The position numbers were made by a program, and so were the translations under genes. From Pohlia nutans (Eukaryota > Streptophyta > Bryopsida > Bryales > Mniaceae), in the NCBI GenBank assembly GCA_022496805.1, contig CM040094.1, forward strand, positions 8,827,501 to 8,891,500: a DNA stretch of 64,000 nucleotides, given 5' to 3'. The notes below the pieces were generated by a model. That model did no database searches. It saw only the letters and a program-made list of their open reading frames with translations, and was not told the DNA's origin. The stretch's first letter is position 1, and every line of letters starts with the position of its first letter. Below, one piece after another: positions 53,130 through 64,000 of this stretch.

Positions 53130-54155
53130 TTAATTGTTGTAATTGGAATGAAAGTTGCTTATAAAACTTTTCTTTTTTGGGATGAGCGTAAAATGGTTTT
53201 ATTCAATTTCTCCTTACCCGATTACATTCCAAGGTGCGTGTCACTCTACCCAAAAAGAAATTAAAGACTTAATTATAATTATTTTTAAATGACTTACAGT
53301 AGGTGAGGAGACATGTATTCTTGAGGACCGAGTTAGTTTTTACTGTGCATTCGGCTAAAAGCCAAACAACCGTCAGAAAGGTGGTGTTGGGCCCATCATT
53401 TTGTATTTTCTTTAATTTTTAATTTTTGGCACAGCCTATCATATTTCAGGATTCACCCTAAAGGGAGTTAGTTACTGTGTAGTGTACACTATTTCAGCAT
53501 ATTCAGGAATTTCTTAGGAACTTTGCCGGCTACAGGAAGAGCCTACCCACATGTGAGCCCCGTCCAACTATGATAAAGCAAAAATAATAATAAAATAATG
53601 AAATAAATAAGTCATAGTAGGCTGATTTAGGCATTTTTTATGAAAATGTGGGGACGGATTTCACATGTGGTCACCTCGTGATTGGGTCCTTGTCTATGGG
53701 CTTCATCATAGTAATAATAATCATAACATTAGTCCAAAGACTGTTGTGGATAAAGAGTTTGTTGGAGGTGGTTTGTCTATCTATGCCTCGTCGACATGCA
53801 TAACGCTCTTCAACCCCCCTATTGTTCACTTTTGAATCTCAAGCGTTTGTTAAACAATCATAGGAATCACAAAAAAAAAACTCTAACTTTATGGCCAAAC
53901 AAAGAGGGACCTCGGAGAGTTTAATTATTTTATCAATAGTTTCTCTATAATGTTAATTTAGTATAAAGGGTGTGGTTTAACAAGGTATGAAGAATGTTGT
54001 GGATAGCCAAGTTTAGGTTTCTTCTGCTCCATAGTAGTTCTGTTGTGGTGGCTCTTTATTATATTCTTCTTGCAATTGATTCTTTACAATTTGTGCCAAA
54101 AAGAAATAAAAGACAAACCCTTTTTAATCATATTTTTAAATCACAATGCATTCAA
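53130..54155. other. Intergenic, no gene seen
   Basis: AT-rich; no element ends recognised and no supported coding frame. Confidence 0.5.
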
Positions 54156-54286
54156 TCACTACACTACTAGAGAAATGGGGTTCCGGTGTAAGAGAAAATC
54201 AACAGAAATTCTGCTGGTTCGTGTGCGGGTTAGGAATAGTTGATTCCGGATCACAATCAACAGAAATGTCTTGGTTCGGTGTTGCT

Positions 54287-54535
54287 TCAATGTCCAAGTA
54301 TACAGATAAAGAAAGTTTCTAATCTAGCATTCATTTTTTCTGGCCTGCCCGAGGAAAAGTAGCTGCCCGGAAAAAAATTTGACTGCCAAGGCCAAGAACC
54401 CCGACCCACCACCGTAGGGCCCACCATGGCTAACCGAAGACCAATTGCCAACGGCCGGATTTGAACACAAGACCTTCTAAACCCCAACCACTTACTAAAC
54501 CACCACACCACATACACACGCTCATGCAAGTATGA
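54287..54535 (-). mobile_element. tRNA-derived SINE-like insertion
   Basis: The minus strand begins GTGTGGTGGTTTAGTAAGTG (A-box-like) and about 35 bases later has CTTGTGTTCAAATCCGGCC (B-box). About 170 bp of unrelated sequence follows. The box spacing fits a tRNA-related polymerase III promoter. It lies within the CACTA-type element. The 80-codon frame over it is not a gene. Confidence 0.55.
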
Positions 54536-54587
54536 GAATTATCTTGTTAATTATAAGAGAACTTAACCATTGCCGATTCGTTTGCCA

Positions 54588-55205
54588 TGTACAAAAAGCT
54601 TTTTTTTTCAATTTTTTTTTTTGCACTATTTCATACAGGGATTTTTCTGTATGTACAAAAAAATTCAGATTTTTTTGAATTTTTTTTTTTTTTTGGACAA
54701 AATCTTGAAGGCTGGAGCTGTTTTTTTTTTTCCCAGCAGTCTTTGAATATTTTTAACGATGTAAAAAAAAACTTTTTTTGAAATTTTTTTTTTGCAGTAT
54801 TATATGCAGGGATTTTTCTGTATCTAGAAAAAATTTCAGATTTTTTTGAATTTTTTTTTTTTCGACAAAATCTTGAAGGCTGGAGCTGTTTTTTTTTTCC
54901 CAGTAGTCTTCGAATATTTTTAACGATGTAAAAAAAACTGTTTTTTCAAAAAAAAATTTGCAGTATTATATGCAGGGATTTTTCTGTATCTAGAAAAAAT
55001 TTCAGATTTTTTTGAATTTTTTTTTTTTCGACAAAATCTTGAAGGCTGGAGCTGTTTTTTTTTTCCCAGCAGTCTTTGAATATTTTTAACGATGTAAAAA
55101 AAACTTTTTTTTCAATTTTTTTTGCAGTATTATATGCAGGGATTTTTCTGTATCTAGAAAAAATTTCAAATTTTTTTGAATTTTTTTTTTTTTCGACAAA
55201 ATCTG
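54588..55205 (+). repeat. Four tandem ~165-bp T-rich units
   Basis: Each unit has GTAnAAAAAACTTTTTT, GCAGTATTATATGCAGGG (GCACTATTTCATACAGGG in unit 1), ATTTTTCTGTAT, then (G/C)ACAAAATCTTGAAGGCTGGA and TCCCAGCAGTCTTTGAAT. Units start near 54588, 54750, 54916 and 55081; the last is truncated. They lie inside the CACTA-type element. Confidence 0.85.
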
Positions 55206-56321
55206 TCTTGGTTCTGTCTTGTTTTGACGCACTCTCTAGTAGTGAATCAACAGGAACTTGTTGGTTCCAACAGAAATCAACAGAAACTTGTTGGTTCTGT
55301 ACAGATGATTAAATGTTTGCTGCGTTAAACTCATTCTCTGTTGGTTTCAACAGATGTGTGTTGGTTTTGTCTTGGTTTTTACGCACTCTCTAGTAGTGCT
55401 ATCAAATAGCCAATAACAATGTGATGACTCTAGAGGTGTTATGGTTAATAGAGCTATCTTGAACAAATATTTTATTCACAATGGCATGAGGGGCAAGGTT
55501 ATTGTACTTCTTTTTTTATTGATTAAGACATAGATGAAACAAAATCAATAATTATGACGTGGACTACACCCCTTTTGCAAACATGGAATAGACTAAAGAT
55601 TGTGATTAAAAAATAAAAAATAAACATGAAATTTGTTCACTTGGCTAATTGTTCATTGATTCCAAAGGTTTTGAAAGACAAAACCAACACAAATTTGTTG
55701 GAACCAACAGAGAATGGGTTTAATGTAGCAAACAATTAGTCATTAGCACAGAACCAACAAGTTTTCTGTTGGAAGCAACAAGTTCCTGTTGATTTTCTCT
55801 TGGTACTAACAAGTTCGTGTTGATTTTTCCGGAATCAACTGTTCCTAACCCGCATAGAACCAACAGAATTTCTGTTGATTTTGTGCGTGTCAGGAACCCC
55901 ATTTCTCTAGTAGTGATTAGGAAGGTCACGAGTTCTACGTCCCACAGTGGCGTAGGAACTTGCTTTAGATTATTCTCCAACTCACTATAGACTATTTTTG
56001 CAGTCTTTTTGAATTGAAAACAAGTCTAAGGTGAATATGAGGTGGGTTCCCACTTTGAGACACTCTTTTCGGTTCACTCTATTATGTTTTGAAAATAAAT
56101 AAATATATGACACAAACACGTTGACCATGCTTTGCACCTACAGTAGCAATGTAATTGGATATACTTATTCCTAAGAACATATTACAAGGATCATTTCCAT
56201 ATGCCTAAATTATCATAGTGCATTGTTGAGGTAAGGATTTGGTTCTTTACTTGTTTTAGTTTCTAGCACTCATTGAGTCCAAATTTTTCACTTGGTATGA
56301 GGAGTGGTATTAGCGAAGGCC

Positions 56322-56470
56322 ATTGGAGGCTTGGCTTAGTGTTTCAAGTGTTGGCACTTTTACAAGGTGATTAAAGTTTGAATCTTTATGCCGCCCAATT
56401 GGCTACCACTATGGTCTACCCAACCATGGTGAGACGTCTCGTGACCTCGTTGTGTGGGTATTCTAAAACA
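56322..56470 (+). mobile_element. Possible tRNA-derived SINE
   Basis: TTGGCTTAGTGTTTCAAGTG (A-box-like) is followed about 35 bases later by AAAGTTTGAATCTTTATG (diverged B-box). No frame, no clear tail. Weak but the spacing is right. Confidence 0.35.
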
Positions 56471-56849
56471 TCTTAGGGGAGAGAGCATGTCGGTTCTTCT
56501 TAATGGTACCTAGTAATAGGCTTAGGTAGGTAAAATACACACATTGGATAGAAGGCATCAAGGGTAGCTTGCACCATTTATATATTGGTCGCATAATTAG
56601 TAGTACTATGTCCAACGAACACTTTATTCATACATGTTGTAGGCCCGTGTTTTTATTCTCTCTCTATGTGGTATTAACAAAATGAATTTAGTCCAAAAGT
56701 GTACTTTAAGACATTTGCGAACACGGTCACTCTTAACATCAAGTGAGAACACACCTTCAATATATTCCTTGCACACAAGTGCAACACTGTCACTATGAAC
56801 TATAATGTATTATGATATGTTCACATTTGGTGTTAGAATTGGTGTTAGT

Positions 56850-57270
56850 AACCCCAAAAAGCCCAAATTGGGTCTTATGTTATTTTTAATAATTCACTAA
56901 CTATGATGATGTAAGTACGGTCCCATGAGAATTATTGATTATCCTCAACTGATTGATAGAAATTGTCATTTTAAAACATGAATCCTTAAACAAGGGTAAA
57001 ATTGAATTCAGTCCAAAAATATTTGTAAATGCATTCTTTAAATATTTGTTAATACTAATCTTAATGGACCAATATGTCCAAATTGGGCCCCATGTTTTTC
57101 TGAGCAGTTTTGAGTAGATCTCAAGTGAATTTATTTTTGTTCATTTATTTTTTGACCAACACATGCAATGTTCTTCATTGATTCTTGTGGTCTAAAATTG
57201 AGTTTGTGTAATTATACTATACTTCACAATATGATCAATTGAATTTGACATTTTAAAACTATGAATCCTA
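56850..57270 (+). repeat. Two adjacent copies of a dispersed repeat
   Basis: 56865-56990 and 57060-57270 both carry CCCAAATTGGG(T/C)C and CATTTTAAAAC(A/T)ATGAATCCT; the second also carries TTTGACCAACACATGCAATG. Relatives are at 20396-20612 and 23095-23240. Confidence 0.55.
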
Positions 57271-57716
57271 GGGATTATTCCCTTTCTCCCATATTAAGCT
57301 TTCCGATTCCCATCTCAATTTGTCCCACAATAAGCTTCTTGTTTGCTCAAACTACTATTCCTAATGGTTCAAGGTCCATACCATAGTGCTCAAGGTCCAC
57401 ACCGTTGGAGGCGTTAAAGTCTTCCAATTTTTATAATACAAAAAGCTTAATATGGGACAAAGGAGTAACCTTTGAACGTCCACACCATAATTTCTCTGTC
57501 AAACCTCATCAATTCCTCACATTTTAAAATATAATATGCTATTATGGTATTTGTCTTATATAAAGAATTACCTTGATTTACCTTAATTTTTTCATAACTA
57601 CTTAAATGAAAATAAAAATTATGAGATATTTCAAAGGCTTTTCTTGTAACAATCATAGTAATTACAAAAATGCTTATGATACTATGAAAAATTAGGAACC
57701 CCTAGCAATGGCTAAG

Positions 57717-58271
57717 TTAACCCCTAAACGTGCAAGGAGCCCTGTGGAGTCATGTTTGGACGCTTTTCAGTAAAATGCTCATTTTCATCTAATTCCTGAT
57801 TTCAAATGAAAAAGGTTCCAACTAAGAAAGTGTTGGGGGCTATCTTTTACTTTTTAATTCAATTTACCGTTCTTCAAAATTGATAAAATTGTATTTTTTA
57901 CAGCACTTTAAAGCTTAAAACCCTAAAATTCATATATACATTGCAGAAAAAGTTATTCTATCGAATTTCTTTATATTTAACCTAAATAAACATGCCCTCT
58001 ACACCTTTTTTTCATCACTGTTATTTAAATTTTTCTTCAAAAAATCATACTATTGACAATATTTTTGTGATTACTAAGATTTTACAAGAAAAAAAATTCA
58101 AAAATTTTATAAAATTTATTTTTGATTAAATAATCATGAAATAAATAAGGGTAAATCGGATTAACAATACTTATATGAGAAAAATAGGAGAACAATATAA
58201 TATAGTTTTAAATGTGAGAAATTGACGAAGTTTGACCGGGTATTTGTAGTGTGGACACTAAAGGCTTAACA
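57717..58271. mobile_element. Possible TTAA-family element, ~555 bp
   Basis: TTAACCCCTAAACGTGCAAG at the left is a clear family end. The best right-end candidate is CACTAAAGGCTTAA at about 58256-58269, which is diverged. The interior is AT-rich. Confidence 0.45.
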
Positions 58272-58274
58272 CCA

Positions 58275-60350
58275 AGTGAGAACATACCTTTACCTGTACT
58301 TGGCATGCATTACATATATGTTTTGAAATTTCAAAGCAAGAGCCCCCAGCGATCCAATCACAGAAAAAAATCTTGAGGTGAAAGAGCCATCACGGTCTTA
58401 TGAAGACCATAGTTGTATTACCATCACCACCAACCGACCGAGAAAATCACGGCGGAGAATTGCGAATTGGCCAACTACTGATGTTGTTTTCCGTATGGGG
58501 TGTAAACATGATGCAACCCTGTGGCGTCAATACTATGGTATATGTACCCAATGACGTGGATATTGCACTTCAACACTTTAAGGACATTGCTAGTCCAAGG
58601 GGAAATTTTGGCAAAGTCAAGCATCGAGTTTCATTTATTTCTTGATTTTAAATGCAATTAATTTCAACTTAAAAATAATAATTATGGCACCAAAAATTAT
58701 TGTTCTCTATATCCCATCAAAAAAGTTGGGCGTGACTATTTTGGTGCCATTTTGACACCAAATGCTGCATACAAGTCATTTTAGTGTCCTTTTATTCATA
58801 CTAGGTCGGTATGGAGGTTGGCACCAAATTATCTTAATTGTATTCCAATGCACCATCATGGCACCATGTTCACATGCCTTGAAGTTCTTGATGCCATTCT
58901 TACTTACCCACAAATTGCAACTCTTGCCATTATTACTTACCCACAAACTGTAACTCTACAATTCTAAAATTTACCAAACCAACCAATGCCAGCTCCACAT
59001 TAATTTTTGCATGAAATTTCCAAAAATGTAAGATAGATAAATAGATAGAAACTCCGATCCTCATTTGAGGCCGGCGTGAATAAAGTGCTTGTGACCTAGA
59101 ACAAAGGACCATTAGAACAAATTAACAAAACTACCCTCCCCTATCAGGAATAGACACACCAAACAGAATGGAGCCAAAGTCCAATGGAGAGAAACCCCAA
59201 ATACAGTATTATATCTGGACTATAAATAAATAAATGAAAATCATAATAAATGATGTTGGCTTTCTGTTTTGGGGCCCCCAAAAGAAAAACATAATTGTTA
59301 GTGTGTGAAAATGAGTGAATGATGCTGGCAAATGCCATGCAGCTGAAACTGAGGGGGGTGTTAAAATAGAGCAGACCAAGGCACAACATCTCAACAAACA
59401 TGGCACAAAAGACTCCTCATATTCCTGAAGCACCACGGGTCCATCAAAGCTGTAGTTCCCTTGTATTTATCTCCAAGCCTCAGTTTCTGTGGGGCTAAAT
59501 ATTCACTTGTTTGACTTTACCTTCCCTCTCACCCTCACTCCCATGGAGGGAGTACAGTATCCCGGCATCGTAAGTTATAGAACGCATCCCCAACTATCAT
59601 CTACTTTTAATAGGCATAACTACGTTTTTATTGTAATTAGTGTGTATTTGTAAATACTGTGATTACAAATAGAGTGAATAAGAGCCTACTTTGAAATTGC
59701 TGGAAATTGGAATTTTGTTTACAGCTTGGAGACTTTGTTGCAGTACTTGGAAATGAATGTGGGCGTGAATTTTTTTTTTATTGATTTTTGTAATGTGAGA
59801 AAACTAAGCATGTCCTTTTAAAGGGGTCTTTTTTCCTAAAAAGACTCGTATTACAAAGCTCTTTCTTTTGTCGTTCATTAGGGAATTCGTTAGAATTTTT
59901 TTGAAGAGGCTTGCATTCCTTCTAGCAATTAGATTGGAAATTTAAAAAAATATATTTAAAATTAAAATTAAATCCACGTTGTTCACGTTGGACAATATTT
60001 TTTTATTTTTTTATCTTTAATTTTAATTTTAATTTTAAAATTTTAGTCTCTTATGTACTACTGAAGGAGTTGTGGCCTATTCAAGGCCTCAAGTTTTTTC
60101 TAATGACTGTGGGTGGTCACTTGAAACTCAAAGCCACCTTTTCACCTATTTGACATGGATTCTTGTATGGTTTTAATTTTAGCATCCAACCTTCTACCAC
60201 TCTACTTTTGTTGTGTCGTGGTTGTGCCGTGTGTAGTTGTCATACGTTTTTTGGAGAAGAGACAAAAAGTATATAGAAAAGGTGAAGGAGATTGTTAGGT
60301 TTGTACGAAAGAATAATGGAGGAAGATAATAAAGATTGTTGGATTTACAT
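58275..60350. other. Intergenic, minor repeats only
   Basis: 59031-59110 is a GATAGATAGAAACTC-type repeat copy in reverse. TTACTTACCCACAAA(T/C)TG is duplicated at about 58901 and 58935. Open frames at 58400 and 58762 (+) and 59144/59209 (-) show no known motif. Confidence 0.45.
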
Positions 60351-60355
60351 AGAAT

Positions 60356-60835
60356 GTTCTCCATGTCAATGTTATTTACTTATACATGTCTTTTCACACA
60401 TAACACGTTCTCCCTATCATATTAACACGTTCTCTTGTTCAGATGTCATATAACACGTTCTCCATGTCATATGTCATTTATTTAGACATGTCTTTTCACA
60501 TATAACACGTTCGCATATAACATGTTCTCCCTGTCAGATGTTATTTATTTAAACATGTCTTTTTCACATATAACACGTTCACATTCTTGTCAGATGTTAT
60601 TTATTTAAACATGTCTTTTCACATATAACACGTTCTCCCTGTCAGATGTCATATAACACGTTCTCCCTATCAGATGTTATTTATTTAAACATGTCTTTTC
60701 ACATATAACACGTTATCCATGTCAGATGTTATTTATTTAGACATGTCTTTTTACATATAACACGATTGTTTGGATTTAGATCTACATTGAATGCTACTTA
60801 TTCAGACATGTCTTTTCACATATAACACGTTTGTT
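60356..60835 (+). repeat. 52-bp minisatellite with shortened units
   Basis: About ten units of the form TTCTCCCTGTCAGATGTTAT + TTATTTAAACATGTC + TTTTCACATATAACACG. Several units are cut to 15-28 bp (for example TTCTCCCTGTCAGATGTC + ATATAACACG). Every unit ends ATAACACG. No leader, cas genes or unique spacers, so this is not CRISPR. Confidence 0.88.
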
Positions 60836-60839
60836 TTTG

Positions 60840-62300
60840 GATGTATGACACTAGTATTCATATCTTTTTGGATATTCTTGTATTTGAATCTTCTAAAATA
60901 TTTTTACGGCTAAGTCTTCCCAACTATTTCAAAAAAAACAAAGGATGCACTAGGCTTCAAAAGGTGTCATTTATAAAATGTTCATTTTTATCTATTGGAA
61001 TCACTAATTTAAACAAGCATTTCATTTACTCAAAATCAGTGCACATAAATAATAAACTAGTTTTATGTGCCAAATAGATGTAACTATATGCAAAGAATTT
61101 ATACGAGATATTGGTAGAATGTAAAGCACATGTTTGAATTGGTTACCACCTTCCTTTTTTACATAGCTTCTTCATTCTCTATTGTTTTTTGCAATGGTTG
61201 GTATATGTTTCTTTGGTTGATGACAAATCTTTAGTGCAGCAACCAAAAGTTTATTTTCTAAACTATAAAAAATTGATGTTTGTCCTTTGAAGACCAAAAA
61301 ATGCACTTTTCATCTGTGGGTCCACCAACAAATATATAGTGTAATCACGTGGGTTAAGAGGGTATTTGAATGGGAGCTATCACATAATTGGAATATATAG
61401 GGTATATTCCAAGTGAATCCCCAAATTATTATTTAATTGAATTTAAAATACCCCATATTACATATAAAATTTTATAATTAGGTAGAAAGTTTTCTTCTCA
61501 CAAATAAAAAGGACCCTATAGTTTAACTCATGTAATTTTTTACTTTTCACATAGTCACCCCTAATTTTTCATCTAATACTTATGCACAATATAATCATTT
61601 AGAAATGAGATTCGAGCTTGCAATTTATAATCCGTAAGCTGTATGAGAAAAATAAATAAATTCATAAAACATATTGAAAGGAAGCTAATTTCTAATATTA
61701 TATACTCGTATCAAATACACTATTTTATTTCAATGTATAATTCAATTTATCAACACTACATTTATATGTTGGAATAAATATAATTAACTTTTACAAAACA
61801 ATAATTTCTAAAACGCCAATATGCAACAAATTAAACTGAAACCAAATATTCATGCTTGTACAATTCACTCGTGAAAAATATAAATAAGATGGGACTAAAT
61901 TTTACAACACTAAAGAATATTACAACGCATACCTAAATTTGCATTAAAAAAAATCTCCATATAAGCCACTCAAAACCATCAAATAAAATAACAAGAACCA
62001 ATTTGTGCTTTGTGGAGTTGAAAAACAAGATTCACCATCGTATTTTCCATTCACAAGCAATGACACTCAAGGAGCCTCATGGTCGGGGATGAAACTCATC
62101 CGTCCTCGCCCACAAACGTGCACCAACAGCCATTCATTCATCCCCAACCACATTGTCCTTCTCCATAAAGCAGCCTACTCATCAATTCATCCATCCAAAC
62201 GAGCGACATTCATTCATTCATTCATCCAGCGCACTCACTCACTTACTCTAGTCCAGTCCACGCTGCATCACATTTAAAGTATGTACCCATCCATAGGCAT
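60840..62300. other. AT-rich stretch with a weak hAT-MITE remnant
   Basis: 61340-61560 shares AGAGGGTATTTGAATGGGAG, CTATCACATAATTGGAATA and AAAATACCCCATATTACAT with the diverged MITE at 31708-31969, but termini and duplication are lost. No supported gene. Confidence 0.4.
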
Positions 62301-62307
62301 GTATTCG

Positions 62308-62366
62308 CGGGCCGTATATGATACGAATTCCCGACCTATACGCGTGAAATACGGCCGTACCCGCGG
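62308..62366. repeat. GC-rich imperfect palindrome in the Aux/IAA upstream region
   Basis: CGCGGGCCGTAT faces ATACGGCCGTACCCGCG across about 30 bp containing CGACCTATACGCGTG. It could form a small hairpin or be a site for a dimeric regulator; no specific match is claimed. Confidence 0.35.
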
Positions 62367-63286
62367 AAGCCGACGGATGGCGATGTCAGGGTCTTGTCTG
62401 GATGTCAGACGGATGCGAACGGATGAAATCCACGATGAGTGTGCCCCGGTGGCGTCCCAGACGGATGAACATAGGGATGAATGTGGTCGTCGTCTCCGCC
62501 CCTTGATGATAGGGGTTGGTGGCGACGAGGGTTTGTTCTAGAGCTCGTCCGCCATAGCCAAAAGCTTGTGTTCCTTTACGTTCCTGCTCTGAAGCTGCCT
62601 TTTTCTTCTGCTTGTGTGCTGGCATCGTTGCTGGAAAAATAGGACTTAGAAAGAGTAGTGGATGGCTGGGAGGACTGAAGAACAAGCGCTTGGGAGCGGT
62701 GATAGTCGGAAACGCTTGAAACGCCAGGGTTAAGTTAAGTTGCAGCAGCTCACTGACTGAGAGAGAGAGGAAAGTTTCTCCTAAGGTCTTTCTAAGACGG
62801 ATGTGCGGGAAGCAAAAAACCTTAAGGTGAGTGAGCTATGGCGAACCTTGAAGCTCCAGAGGCTATGGTGACCGGTTGTTTGCTTAGGGGAAGGAAAAAC
62901 GTGTTGACTGAGTCCCTTGCAGTTGTTAGGAAGCCGCTTGGTGACGACTTGTAGCTCCTGTCGGTGTTGGAATGTCGAGTGTTCTCGTTTCTTCTTGCTG
63001 TCGTCGGGAGTGTTTCGGACAGTTTTGTGAAATGGCGGGGGTAGCTTGTTAGTTTGTGTTAGAGTGTTGTGGTTTTTATTTATTTTATTTTATTTAGTGT
63101 GCGTGTGTGTGTAATTGCGGAGTCTGTGGTAGGGAAGAGATGGTGGACTGTTGTTAATGGTGTTGTTGTCGGTCGTGCAGGGGAAGCTTGGAGTTAGATG
63201 GCCAATGTCAAGTGCGTGTGTTGTTAGAGCGTGCGCGCAGAGTAGAGGATATTGTGTAGTGTTGAGAACGGACGCATTATTGCTCG

Positions 63287-64000
63287 ATGAACGGAAGCGA
63301 AGGTTCTAGCGCCCTGACTGGAGCGCAGCAGCAGCACTTTGAGAAAACGACGACGACAATGAACTACGAGAGTATATACCCGGATGCACCGGTCGAGAGT
63401 TCTCCACGAGAGAATAGTAATAACAGTGGCACTACTCTGAAGGAGCATGATTATATCGGCCTGTCCGAGGTTTCGTCTGCGAACAGCTCCAATGACAAGC
63501 AGCAGCAACCGGAGAAGAGCCTCAGGGAGTCGCTGGACCTTAACGAGAGTGCGACTGCGCTCTGTCTTGGTCTTAAGCCGACGGGGAAGTCGGATGATCA
63601 GGAGTCCATGACTTTTGGCAATGTGACAGACTCTTACCGGGTGGTCTTGGAACCAGCCGCGGATGGCAGCAAGTTGGACGGGCCTGTTGCGCAAGACGTG
63701 AATGAGAATCCTGCCAAGAGGGCTGCATATCACCATCAGCAGCAGCAGCAGGATGCAAGGGACTCCGTTGCAGAGCCGGAGTTTGCTAAGAGTTTTCAGG
63801 GAGGGACACAGCGGAACAACGCCATCTTACAGGAGTTTCGTAAGGCTCAAGCCATGAAGGCGGCTCAACATGCTCCGCGTGCCCAGGTGGTGAATCCTGC
63901 TGCGAACGTGAGCCGGCCCATGCACCATAGACCACAAGAGTATGAAGCTGGCCAGAAAGGCAAATATCCCACTGGTATGCATGCATCTTATAACGCTTTT
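63287..64000 (+). CDS. Aux/IAA auxin-response repressor, N-terminal part (238 codons, runs off the window)
   Basis: Nuclear short-lived repressor that binds ARF transcription factors and TOPLESS. The frame is open from the ATG at 63287 to the edge. LKEHDYIGLSEVSSANSS (51-68) matches the motif before domain I in the IAA8/IAA9-type group. SLDLNESATALCLGLKP (82-98) contains LCLGL (92-96), an LxLxL EAR motif in the domain I position. NPAKRAAYHH (141-150) resembles the NxxAKR/KR element, followed by a Q-run (151-155). RAQVV (198-202) stands where AKAQVVGWPPVR, the TIR1/AFB degron, is expected, but NPAANVSRP follows and GWPP is absent. The PB1 domain would lie beyond the edge. The leader of at least several hundred bases (62560-63286) lacks transposon ends. 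The unusual length before PB1 and the GC-rich exon suit a non-seed plant. Without PB1 the family call rests on motif order. Confidence 0.8.
   Translation, partial: MNGSEGSSALTGAQQQHFEKTTTTMNYESIYPDAPVESSPRENSNNSGTTLKEHDYIGLSEVSSANSSNDKQQQPEKSLRESLDLNESATALCLGLKPTGKSDDQESMTFGNVTDSYRVVLEPAADGSKLDGPVAQDVNENPAKRAAYHHQQQQQDARDSVAEPEFAKSFQGGTQRNNAILQEFRKAQAMKAAQHAPRAQVVNPAANVSRPMHHRPQEYEAGQKGKYPTGMHASYNAF

Larger units (their letters stand above)
54162..55915. mobile_element. CACTA-type non-autonomous element, ~1.75 kb, composite
   Basis: CACTACTAGAGAAATGGGGT (54162 on) mirrors ACCCCATTTCTCTAGTAGTG-like DNA at 55895-55915; pairing continues for about 100 bp (CAGAAATTCTGCTGGTTC, GGGTTAGGAATAGTTGATTC). 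Two extra internal ends ACGCACTCTCTAGTAGTG finish at 55244 and 55398, so several related elements are nested or rearranged. The interior is filled by T-rich tandem repeats and a SINE-like piece. No transposase frame. The 3-bp duplication is not clear at the outer ends. Confidence 0.75.

Noticed and set aside
58400..58645. 81-codon plus-strand frame
   Set aside because: Starts with ATG but has no recognisable motif or context.
62281..62541. Upstream open frames before Aux/IAA (62005-62685)
   Set aside because: No known domain; composition reflects GC-rich leader sequence and short CATT repeats. Could be uORFs but nothing supports it.
1..64000. LTR retrotransposons, tRNA genes, rRNA genes, viral insertions
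   Set aside because: I looked for reverse transcriptase, integrase and capsid-like motifs in the translated frames and for full tRNA cloverleaf sequences; none was convincing.

Overview
The window is nuclear DNA of a land plant. It has intron-containing plant genes with GT-AG splice sites, telobox motifs (AAACCCTAA) near several genes, AT-rich intergenic DNA and very many short inverted-repeat DNA transposons (MITEs). The partial Aux/IAA gene at the right edge rules out animals and fungi. Its long open first exon leans towards a bryophyte, lycophyte or other non-seed plant, but this is inference and I cannot name the species.

Four host genes are supported, all on the + strand. (1) 16258-19554: a three-exon CWC22 splicing factor of 696 aa. 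(2) 29466-35430: a four-exon cationic amino acid transporter of the CAT/SLC7 family, 595 aa, with transposon-laden introns. (3) 45611-46824: a two-exon mitochondrial acyl carrier protein, 115 aa. (4) 63287 to the right edge: the N-terminal 238 codons of an Aux/IAA auxin-response repressor. A broken 5' fragment of the ribosomal protein gene RPS2 (uS5) lies on the minus strand at about 9340-9862. These genes serve unrelated housekeeping and hormone roles and do not form a pathway; what they share is the repeat-rich neighbourhood.

Most of the rest is DNA-transposon derived. At 12011-13681 is a full Tc1-like element with TIRs, TA target duplication, symmetric subterminal inverted repeats and an intact 342-aa DD34E transposase. 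Tc1-type (DD34E) elements are not the usual mariner type (DD39D) of plants. Non-autonomous families can be sorted by target duplication: TTAA-flanked (piggyBac-like), 8-bp (hAT-like, three perfect), TA (mariner/Stowaway-like), 3-bp TAA/TTA (PIF/Harbinger Tourist-like) and CACTA termini. Several insertions can be proved by a related empty site elsewhere in the window. tRNA-derived SINE-like pieces, tandem repeats and minisatellites fill in further. I saw no LTR-retrotransposon or reverse-transcriptase coding sequence.

Layout: 1-9.3 kb, gene-free repeats and foldbacks; 9.3-9.9 kb, RPS2 fragment; 12.0-13.7 kb, Tc1 element; 13.8-16.1 kb, MITEs; 16.3-19.6 kb, CWC22; 19.8-28.5 kb, repeat-rich gap; 28.5-35.4 kb, CAT gene; 35.4-44.7 kb, MITE-rich gap; 44.7-46.8 kb, mtACP; 47.4-62 kb, nested MITEs, a CACTA derivative and a 52-bp minisatellite; 62-64 kb, Aux/IAA leader and first exon.
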